Shown here piece after piece: positions 7,272 to 13,268 of a stretch of 13,268 bases of DNA. Source of the stretch: Hoskinsella mucinilytica (lineage in GTDB: Bacteria > Bacillota_I > Bacilli_A > Erysipelotrichales > Erysipelotrichaceae); contig NZ_JBEQZJ010000064.1 of the NCBI RefSeq assembly GCF_045223415.1, positions 1 to 13,268 on the forward strand, given 5' to 3'. A program made the position numbers and the translations under genes. How positions within the stretch are numbered: position 1 is the first letter of the stretch; every line of letters begins with the position of its first letter. The notes beneath the pieces are model-generated. The model had not been told where the DNA came from. It saw only the letters and a list, made by a program, of their open reading frames with translations, and did not search any database.

Positions 7272-8315
7272 ATGAAACAGTTTAAGGATAAAATATTAAT
7301 GATTACTGGAGGAACAGGCTCATTTGGAAACGCAGTGTTAAATCGATTTTTAAATACAGATATAAAAGAAATAAGAATCTTTTCGAGGGATGAATTAAAA
7401 CAAGATAACATGCGTCATGAGTATCAAGCAAAATACCCTGAAGTTTCAGATAAATTAAAGTTCTATATTGGAGATGTTCGAGACATTAATTCAATTAAGA
7501 ATGCAATGCACGGTGTCGATTACATTTTTCATGCTGCTGCGTTAAAACAAGTACCGAGTTGTGAATTCTTTCCAATAGAAGCAGTGAAGACAAATGTCTT
7601 AGGAACAGAAAATGTATTAACAGCAGCAATCGAATGTGGAGTTAGGAAAGTAGTATGCTTAAGTACAGACAAAGCAGCATATCCAGTAAATGCCATGGGC
7701 ACTAGCAAGGCTATGATGGAAAAAGTAATCGTAGCAAAATCAAGAACGGTTGATCCAGAAAAAACAAGCATCATGTGTACAAGATATGGAAATGTATTAG
7801 CATCAAGAGGTTCGGTTATACCTCTTTTTATTTCGCAAATTAATGATGGAAAGCCTCTAACATTAACTGAACCAAGCATGACTCGCTTTGTAATGACTTT
7901 GGAAGAAGCGGTAGATCTAGTTCTATTTGCTTTTGAACATGGAACAAGTGGAGATATCTTTGTACAAAAAGCGCCAGCTTGTACAATTGATGTACTTGCT
8001 AAAGCGACTAAAGAATTATTTCATTCTGAAAATGAAATTAAAGTTATCGGTATTCGTCATGGAGAGAAAATGTATGAGACCTTGTTGACAGATGAAGAAT
8101 GTGCTAATGCAATAGATCTAGGTGATTTCTATAGAGTACCAGCAGATAAACGAGATTTGAATTATGATAAATATTTTTCAGAAGGCGTAGAAAAAAGTCA
8201 ATTATCTCAATTTAATTCTAACAATACTAGATTGATGACATTAGAACAAGTAAAAAATAAATTACGTGAAGTCCCTTTAGTTAGGGAAGAACTAAAAAAA
8301 TGGGAGAATAAATAG
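7272..8315 (+). CDS. capE: UDP-GlcNAc 4,6-dehydratase/5-epimerase CapE (FnlA/WbjB)
   Basis: CapE starts UDP-L-FucNAc synthesis by converting UDP-GlcNAc to a 4-keto-6-deoxy intermediate with inversion at C5. At 347 residues it is of normal CapE length. The extended SDR fold has TGGTGSFG (12-19), FSRDELKQD (37-45), AALKQVPSCEFFPIEAVKTN (89-108) and STDKAAYPVNAMGTSKAMME (131-150). In the last of these the usual YxxxK is MxxxK (M142, K146), a known feature of the CapE branch that separates it from FlaA1/PglF. RYGNV (171-175) and GIRHGEKMYE (260-269) also fit. The start at 7272 keeps the first beta strand (KILMI) ahead of the glycine motif; the SD is weak and lies in a palindrome. Base composition is clearly richer in GC than the preceding gene (a sampled block at 40 %). 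capF follows after two bases. Confidence 0.95.
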   Translation: MKQFKDKILMITGGTGSFGNAVLNRFLNTDIKEIRIFSRDELKQDNMRHEYQAKYPEVSDKLKFYIGDVRDINSIKNAMHGVDYIFHAAALKQVPSCEFFPIEAVKTNVLGTENVLTAAIECGVRKVVCLSTDKAAYPVNAMGTSKAMMEKVIVAKSRTVDPEKTSIMCTRYGNVLASRGSVIPLFISQINDGKPLTLTEPSMTRFVMTLEEAVDLVLFAFEHGTSGDIFVQKAPACTIDVLAKATKELFHSENEIKVIGIRHGEKMYETLLTDEECANAIDLGDFYRVPADKRDLNYDKYFSEGVEKSQLSQFNSNNTRLMTLEQVKNKLREVPLVREELKKWENK

Positions 8316-8317
8316 TT

Positions 8318-9472
8318 ATGAAAATTCTAGTTACTGGTGCAAAAGGCTTTGTTGGTAGAAATCTCGTTGAAACATTAAAAACAATTAGAGATGAAAAAAA
8401 TAAAATGTTTTCTTTAACATCTAATCTTACATTATATGAGTATGATCTGAATAGCGCAAAAGAAAAACTGAAAGAGTTTTGTGCTGATTGTGATTTCATT
8501 GTTCATTTAGCAGGTGTAAATAGACCACAAACTCCTTCTGAATTTTATGAAGGAAATCTTGGCTTTACTGAGGCTCTTTGTTCCTATTTGAAAGAAGCAG
8601 GAAACAAGTGTCCTATTATGATTTCCTCTTCAATTCAGGCAGAAAGAGATAACGATTATGGGAAAAGCAAAAAAGCTGGGGAAGGTGCTTTATTATCTTT
8701 TGGGAAAGAAAATGGTAATCCTATTTATATTTATCGTTTTGCTAATCTGTTTGGCAAATGGTGTCGTCCTAATTACAATAGCGTAGTTGCAACATGGTGT
8801 CATAATATTGCTCATGGTCTAGATATTCAAATCAATGATCCATCAGTAACATTACCATTATGTTATATTGATGATGTTGTAGAGGAAATTATCCATTGTA
8901 TTTGTGGTAATCCATATATTGTTGATGGTGTTCATTATGGCGTAGAAAAGGTATATGACTGTACCTTAGGAGATTTAGCAAATACAATCAAAAGCTTTAA
9001 AGAATCAAGAACAAGTCTTGAAGTAATTAATCAAGCAGATGAATTAACAAAGAAGCTTTATGCAACTTATCTAAGCTATCTTCCTGAAGATGCATTCAGC
9101 TATCCATTGAAAATGAATATCGATGAAAGAGGTAGCTTTACAGAATTCTTAAAGACAAAAGAATGTGGACAAGTTAGTGTGAATATATCCAAACCAGGAA
9201 TTACAAAGGGAAATCATTGGCATCATACAAAGAATGAAAAGTTTCTTGTAGTCAGTGGAACAGGTCTGATTCAATTCAGAAAAATCGGTGAAGAAAAGAT
9301 TATTGAATATCAAGTAAGTGGCGAAAAACTAGAAGTGGTAGACATTCCAACTGGTTATACGCACAACATTATCAACGTAGGGGATACAGATATGGTAACG
9401 ATCATGTGGGCCAATGAAATGTTCGATCCTAATAAGCCGGATACTTATTTTGAAAAAATATTAATAAATTAA
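8318..9472 (+). CDS. capF: Bifunctional UDP-sugar C3-epimerase/C4-reductase CapF (FnlB/WbjC)
   Basis: CapF performs the second step to UDP-L-FucNAc. Its C-terminal cupin epimerises C3 of the CapE product, and the N-terminal SDR domain reduces the C4 ketone with NADPH, giving UDP-N-acetyl-L-pneumosamine. The 384 residues match this two-domain layout. The SDR domain (about 1-250) has GAKGFVG (7-13), HLAGVNRP (63-70) and catalytic Y114/K118 in YGKSK. The cupin (about 262-384) has RGSFTEFLKT (271-280) and the metal motif GNHWHHTKNEKF (298-309: H300, H302, E307), with H349 in YTHNI. All key residues look intact. It sits two bases after capE with GGGAGA at 8302-8307. Sampled blocks reach 35-42 % GC, the highest seen in this window. 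The stop overlaps the first bases of the next gene's SD. Confidence 0.95.
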   Translation: MKILVTGAKGFVGRNLVETLKTIRDEKNKMFSLTSNLTLYEYDLNSAKEKLKEFCADCDFIVHLAGVNRPQTPSEFYEGNLGFTEALCSYLKEAGNKCPIMISSSIQAERDNDYGKSKKAGEGALLSFGKENGNPIYIYRFANLFGKWCRPNYNSVVATWCHNIAHGLDIQINDPSVTLPLCYIDDVVEEIIHCICGNPYIVDGVHYGVEKVYDCTLGDLANTIKSFKESRTSLEVINQADELTKKLYATYLSYLPEDAFSYPLKMNIDERGSFTEFLKTKECGQVSVNISKPGITKGNHWHHTKNEKFLVVSGTGLIQFRKIGEEKIIEYQVSGEKLEVVDIPTGYTHNIINVGDTDMVTIMWANEMFDPNKPDTYFEKILIN

Positions 9473-9477
9473 GGAGG
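9471..9477 (+). promoter_or_regulatory. Consensus Shine-Dalgarno before the GT-A gene
   Basis: AAGGAGG, a full anti-16S match, begins within the capF stop codon and lies five bases before the ATG at 9483. It fixes that start and supports continuous translation across the junction. Confidence 0.75.
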
Positions 9478-9482
9478 ATCTT

Positions 9483-10469
9483 ATGTTTGAAATACCTGTA
9501 GTTCTATTCATATTCAAACGAGACACTGGGTTAAAAAAAATTATAGAACGTATAAAAATAGTTAAACCTAAAAAATTATATCTAATTGCGGATGGTCCAA
9601 GAAACTCTATTGAGGAAGAACAAACAAAAAAATGTAGAACTCTTATTGAATCTTTAATTGATTGGGATTGTGAAATAATAAAGAATTATGCAGAAACTAA
9701 TAGAGGTGTTTATTCAAATATAGGAGAAGGAGCTAAATGGGTGTTATCAAAAGAAAAATGGGCTATATTTCTTGAAGATGATAATCTTCCAGAAGTTTCC
9801 TTTTTTAGTTATTGTAAGGAATTGTTAGAAAAATATGAAGAAAACGATAAAATATTATGGATTTGTGGAACCAATTATCTAGAAGAATATGAATCACAAT
9901 TTAGTTATATGTTTACTAAACATTTATTGCCATGTGGTTGGGCATCTTGGTCTAATAAATTCTTGAAATATTATGATGGTTTATTATTAACATTGAATAA
10001 CAAGGATGTTAATGAAAAATTTAGGTTAAGTTATAGTAATTCTGCATTGTATAAACAACAATTAAGATCAATAAAAAGGACTAAATACTTGTTATCTACA
10101 AACAAAAAAATTAGCTCTTGGGATTATCAAATGGTATTTTCAGTTAGGTCAAATGAAATGTATGGAATATCTCCTAAAGTTAACCTAATAGAAAATATAG
10201 GAGTTGATGCTTTTTCCGAACATGGGGGTAATTCAAAAAAGAATAAAAGAGTTAATCAGTTTTGTGGTATGAAATCAAAGGAAATTCAATTACCTTTAAA
10301 ACACCCTTCTGAGATATCAATTGATGAAGAATATGAAAAAAGAATAGGAAAAATAATATTATACCCATTAAGTTCTAGGATAATGTTATTTTTTTCAAAA
10401 TATATTAAAAAAATTCTTCGATTAAATGAATATGATAGTTTGCAACAGTTTTTAAAGGTGAGAAAATGA
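9483..10469 (+). CDS. Glycosyltransferase, GT-A fold (GT2-like)
   Basis: This 328-residue protein resembles the GT-A family proteins often annotated as glycosyltransferase family 2 or hemolysin-activation-like. The N-terminus starts with IPVVLFIFKRD, which fits the first GT-A strand. IADGPR (35-40) is the nucleotide-proximal segment. NRGVYSNIGEGAKWVLSK (73-90) leads into AIFLEDDN (94-101), whose EDD (98-100) takes the place of the metal-binding DXD. CGWASWSNKF (151-160) matches the conserved Gly-Trp-Ala-Ser/Thr-Trp region of this group. The C-terminus is basic, ending in KKILRLNEYDSLQQFLKVRK, and may lie on the membrane surface. Donor and acceptor are unknown. Coming directly after capF, it is a candidate to handle L-FucNAc, but this is only positional. 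The stop TGA overlaps the next start as ATGA (10466-10469). Confidence 0.85.
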   Translation: MFEIPVVLFIFKRDTGLKKIIERIKIVKPKKLYLIADGPRNSIEEEQTKKCRTLIESLIDWDCEIIKNYAETNRGVYSNIGEGAKWVLSKEKWAIFLEDDNLPEVSFFSYCKELLEKYEENDKILWICGTNYLEEYESQFSYMFTKHLLPCGWASWSNKFLKYYDGLLLTLNNKDVNEKFRLSYSNSALYKQQLRSIKRTKYLLSTNKKISSWDYQMVFSVRSNEMYGISPKVNLIENIGVDAFSEHGGNSKKNKRVNQFCGMKSKEIQLPLKHPSEISIDEEYEKRIGKIILYPLSSRIMLFFSKYIKKILRLNEYDSLQQFLKVRK

Positions 10470-11680
10470 TTTCATTAAATAAAACAATAAAAAAAGCTAC
10501 TTGTTTTTTTATTGTTATTTCAGTAATCTTAAATAGTGGAAGTGCATTAAGTTTAATAGCACCATCATTCTGTTTTTATTTTCTATTTGCAACTTTTTGT
10601 GTTTTATTGTGTGTTTTTTTTAACAGAGTGAAAACTTCAAAATTGCACATAACGGACCTTAATATGAATATACTTATTCTTATATTTATCTCTATTTCTT
10701 CCTTGATTGTCAATAGTGATTATGCTTATTTATCATCTTTATTTAGATATTTAATTGTGATTTTAACGGCATATATAATAACAAGTATTTGGGATATTAA
10801 ACATGTTTTAAAAGTCTATATCAGTGTAATATATTATATAAGTTTAATATCTTTAGTGTTTTATTGCCTTGGTTTGATTTTTCCTTTTTTTATAAGCTCA
10901 TTTCCAACTATGAAAAGCGAGACAACAACTTATTATAGCATCTTAATTTATAATATAACTACATATTCTTTTAAACGTAATATGGGCATTTTTTGGGAGC
11001 CATCACTGTTTTCATCATTCTTGTGTTTAGCTATTTTTTTTCAGTATCATTTCTTTAGAAAAGATAGTAAAATTAAACTTATAGTATTAATAATTACTTT
11101 ACTAACAACACAGTCAACAGGAGGTTATCTTTGTTTTCTTTTAATAGTCTTTTCATTTTTTTCGCAGGGTAAAAAAACGAAATACTATTTTCTATATAAT
11201 TGTTTAATTATATTTGCTATTTTTTTCTTTATTTTAAATTGGAATAATATATTGGATTTTTTATATAAATTAAATCCTTTAGTTTTTCAGAAATTATTTG
11301 ATAAAACTGATAATATATCATATTCAGCAAGAATGCTTTGCCCCACAATCAACTTAGAACTATTTTATTCAAATCCAATATTTGGTAACAGTATTGGAAA
11401 TACAAATATGATGTTTTATTTTAAAACAAAAGGATTAGTATCGCAGACTTCTATGACAACTTACTATCTTGCAACTTTCGGTTTATTATCAATTATAACG
11501 CCAATTACTTTTGCTAAATCCGTATTTAAAAGAAAAAAATTTTCTGTTATAACAAGGATTATATTTGTTATTTCTTTTTTTATAATAATTAACAAAGAAT
11601 CACATTTTTATTTTGTGATGACTTATATAATTATTTTTGTTTTTATGAATGATATTAAAGCGAGGAGGTCAAGGCATTAA
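10466..11680 (+). CDS. wzy: Wzy-like polysaccharide repeat-unit polymerase
   Basis: This 404-residue, highly hydrophobic integral membrane protein has about ten to twelve predicted segments (for example around 11-27, 31-52, 67-84, 90-107, 117-145, 178-195, 203-213, 218-234, 240-256, 331-352, 361-376 and 380-396). Between them is a larger loop of roughly 257-330 that would face outwards. Family-like signals are RNMGIFWEPSLFSSF (171-185), in which the GIFWEP element is typical of Wzy proteins, the TQSTGGYL element (215-222), SYSARM (285-290) and NPIFGNSIGN (303-312). It would join flipped repeat units at the outer face of the membrane. Wzy proteins vary so much that the linkage formed cannot be inferred. 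It lies between a transferase and wzx, as usual in Wzx/Wzy loci, with start ATGA and a one-base stop/start overlap with wzx. Parts reach 12 % GC. Confidence 0.82.
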   Translation: MISLNKTIKKATCFFIVISVILNSGSALSLIAPSFCFYFLFATFCVLLCVFFNRVKTSKLHITDLNMNILILIFISISSLIVNSDYAYLSSLFRYLIVILTAYIITSIWDIKHVLKVYISVIYYISLISLVFYCLGLIFPFFISSFPTMKSETTTYYSILIYNITTYSFKRNMGIFWEPSLFSSFLCLAIFFQYHFFRKDSKIKLIVLIITLLTTQSTGGYLCFLLIVFSFFSQGKKTKYYFLYNCLIIFAIFFFILNWNNILDFLYKLNPLVFQKLFDKTDNISYSARMLCPTINLELFYSNPIFGNSIGNTNMMFYFKTKGLVSQTSMTTYYLATFGLLSIITPITFAKSVFKRKKFSVITRIIFVISFFIIINKESHFYFVMTYIIIFVFMNDIKARRSRH

Positions 11681-13023
11681 TGAAAAAAGATTCTACTTTA
11701 TTTAGAAACATATTTGGTTCTTTCACTGTGAAAGGATTATCTATTATACTTAATTTTCTCACAATGCCTGCATACTTGAGTTATTTTGAAGATAAATCAA
11801 TCTTAGGCTTATGGTTGGCAATTATAGGTGTGTTAACGTGGATAGTTAATTTTGATCTAGGTATAGGAAATGGATTAAGAAATAAATTAGTAAAATATCT
11901 TGATGAAAATAACATGAAAAAGGCTAAAGAGTATATTTCTTCCGCATATATGATGCTTTCTTTTATATCATTAATTATTGCTTTTTTTGGATATTTTTTG
12001 ATACAAAATATGGACTGGAATAATTTATTTAATATATCTAGTGAAACTGTTTCTAGAGAAATGTTGAGTTTGGTTATTTCTTTTACTTTTGTTGGTTTGT
12101 TATTATATTTTGTACTTAAACTGATTAGTTCGATTCTTCTCTCAATGGAAAAAGTCGCATTAGTTAACTTCTTACAACTCCTAACAAATGCATGCAATCT
12201 TGTTTATATATTGATAATAAAAGAAGAGAATCCACAAATTGCATTAAGAAATCTTTCGTTTTTTTATATTATATCTTTAAATTTGCCTTATTTAATCACA
12301 ACTGTAGTATTATTTTTTGGCAAATTGAGAAAATGCAGACCATCAATTTTTTATGGAAATAGAAAAATTGCTATGAATATCACTTTTTTAGGAGGAAAAT
12401 TCTTTTTTATACAATTGATGTTATTAATCATTAATTCAACAAATGAATTCTTTATTTCAAATATATTTGGTCCAAATTATGTAGTGGATTATCAAATATA
12501 CTATAAAGTGTTTTATTTAATAGTTACTTTATTCTCTTTGATAACAAATCCAATTTGGTCAAATATTGCTAGGGCAAATAGCAATCAAGATTATAGATGG
12601 ATTAGAAATCTTCAAAAAAAATTAAGAACTATGTCATTAATTAGTGCACTAGGTATTTGTATTATTATTTTTGCTTTTCCATTTATTGTTAAAATTTGGT
12701 TAAATAATAATAACTTCAAATATAATTTGACATATGGACTTGTTTTTGGATTATATAGCATAGTCATGATTTTTGTTTTATCGGAAACTGCTATAGCAAA
12801 TGGATTAAGTAGATTGAAAGTACAGTTAATTTATTTTACTATTGCAGGATTTATTAAAATTCCATTAACTTATTTTTTTGATTTTATGAATTTTAGTTGG
12901 ATTGGTGTTGTAATAGTCAACATAATAATATTAATACCACTTATTGTTGCGCAAATAAACGATACAAAAAAATTTTTAATAATTAATATTAAGAAGCATA
13001 GGGAGGCATACTATGAATCATAA
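11680..13023 (+). CDS. wzx: Wzx-like lipid-linked oligosaccharide flippase
   Basis: This 447-residue membrane protein belongs to the polysaccharide-export (MOP/PST) family and carries about twelve hydrophobic segments. The N-terminal region reads GLSIILNFLTMPAYLSYF (19-36), then GLWLAIIGVL followed by TWIVNFDLGIGNGLRNKL (43-70). The last part is a strong O-unit flippase signature. Later segments include ITFLGGKFFFIQLMLLIINS, NPIWSNIARANS and the C-terminal helices around 380-435. It would move undecaprenyl-diphosphate-linked repeat units from the inner to the outer leaflet for Wzy. Its ATG shares one base with the wzy stop (TAATG), and GAGGAGG (11662-11668) lies inside the end of wzy, so translation is coupled. 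The gene is complete, and its last 11 bases overlap the start of capG. Confidence 0.9.
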   Translation: MKKDSTLFRNIFGSFTVKGLSIILNFLTMPAYLSYFEDKSILGLWLAIIGVLTWIVNFDLGIGNGLRNKLVKYLDENNMKKAKEYISSAYMMLSFISLIIAFFGYFLIQNMDWNNLFNISSETVSREMLSLVISFTFVGLLLYFVLKLISSILLSMEKVALVNFLQLLTNACNLVYILIIKEENPQIALRNLSFFYIISLNLPYLITTVVLFFGKLRKCRPSIFYGNRKIAMNITFLGGKFFFIQLMLLIINSTNEFFISNIFGPNYVVDYQIYYKVFYLIVTLFSLITNPIWSNIARANSNQDYRWIRNLQKKLRTMSLISALGICIIIFAFPFIVKIWLNNNNFKYNLTYGLVFGLYSIVMIFVLSETAIANGLSRLKVQLIYFTIAGFIKIPLTYFFDFMNFSWIGVVIVNIIILIPLIVAQINDTKKFLIINIKKHREAYYES

Positions 13024-13268
13024 AATAAAATTAATGATAATCATAGGTACAAGACCAGAGATTATTCGTTTATCAGAAGTCATTAAAAAATGTGATAAAT
13101 ATTTTGATCAGATCTTGGTACATACTGGACAGAATTATGATTATTGTTTGAATCAAGTGTTTTTTGATGATCTTGGGTTAAGAGAACCAAATTATTATTT
13201 GGAAGCTGTAGGAAATGACCTTGGTGAAACAATCGGGAATATCATTGCGAAAAGTTATAAATTGATGT
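13013..13268 (+). CDS. capG: UDP-sugar C2-epimerase CapG (FnlC/WbjD), 5' part
   Basis: The first 85 codons of a non-hydrolysing UDP-GlcNAc 2-epimerase family protein run off the right edge. The translation begins MNHKIKLMIIIGTRPEIIRL. It continues with HTGQNYDYCLNQVFFDDLGL (37-56) and then REPNYYL, which is the N-terminal Rossmann domain and nucleotide loop of CapG/WbjD/FnlC. CapG epimerises C2 of UDP-N-acetyl-L-pneumosamine to give UDP-L-FucNAc, completing the pathway begun by capE and capF here. WecB/MnaA (UDP-ManNAc) is the main alternative, but the HTGQNYDY form and the presence of capEF favour CapG. The ATG overlaps the end of wzx by 11 bases, with GGGAGG (13001-13006) six bases upstream. 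Catalytic residues further on cannot be checked. Confidence 0.88.
   Translation, partial: MNHKIKLMIIIGTRPEIIRLSEVIKKCDKYFDQILVHTGQNYDYCLNQVFFDDLGLREPNYYLEAVGNDLGETIGNIIAKSYKLM

Noticed and set aside
7284..7301. Alternative capE start at the internal ATG 7299, which has AAGGA upstream
   Set aside because: The product would begin at the glycine motif and lose the first beta strand needed for NAD binding. CapE proteins start a few residues earlier, as from 7272.
3721..11041. Homopolymer tracts of 8-9 A or T within genes (for example 3724-3732, 6391-6398, 9533-9540, 11034-11041) as phase-variable switches
   Set aside because: They are short, spread over all genes and expected at this low GC. 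All reading frames are intact and no tract is unusually long.

Overview
The window is part of a surface-polysaccharide (capsule or cell-wall exopolysaccharide) biosynthesis operon. All genes lie on the + strand, closely packed or overlapping. There is no RNA gene, CRISPR array or insertion sequence that I can see. The low GC content (many 60-base blocks at 12-30 %), strong AAGGAGG-type ribosome binding sites and the gene families point to a low-GC Gram-positive bacterium (Bacillota). I cannot name the genus. TGA is used as a stop codon, so this is not a mollicute with the altered code.

Layout: (1) the last 24 codons of an unidentified upstream gene; (2) a GT4 glycosyltransferase (142-1257); (3) a TviB-type nucleotide-sugar dehydrogenase and a TviC/WbpP-type 4-epimerase (1264-3563), which together should make UDP-GalNAcA from UDP-GlcNAc; (4) a CapK/PaaK-like adenylate-forming enzyme and a CapA-like metallophosphoesterase (3564-6050), an unusual pair with no settled role; (5) a second GT4 glycosyltransferase (6040-7254); (6) capE and capF (7272-9472), which carry out the dehydratase/epimerase and epimerase/reductase steps towards UDP-L-FucNAc; (7) a GT-A-type glycosyltransferase, a Wzy-like polymerase and a Wzx-like flippase (9483-13023); (8) the start of capG, the C2-epimerase that completes UDP-L-FucNAc, cut by the window edge.

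Together the genes describe a Wzx/Wzy-dependent pathway. Cytoplasmic enzymes make UDP-GalNAcA and UDP-L-FucNAc. At least three transferases build the lipid-linked repeat unit, Wzx flips it across the membrane and Wzy polymerises it. The initiating sugar-phosphate transferase and any chain-length regulators must lie outside the window. The ligase/phosphoesterase pair directly behind the uronic-acid genes may decorate the repeat unit, possibly through an amide on the uronic acid carboxyl. That is inference and is the most interesting lead here. capE/capF are clearly more GC-rich than the transferase, polymerase and flippase genes around them, and capG is separated from capEF by three AT-rich genes, which suggests a mosaic locus.
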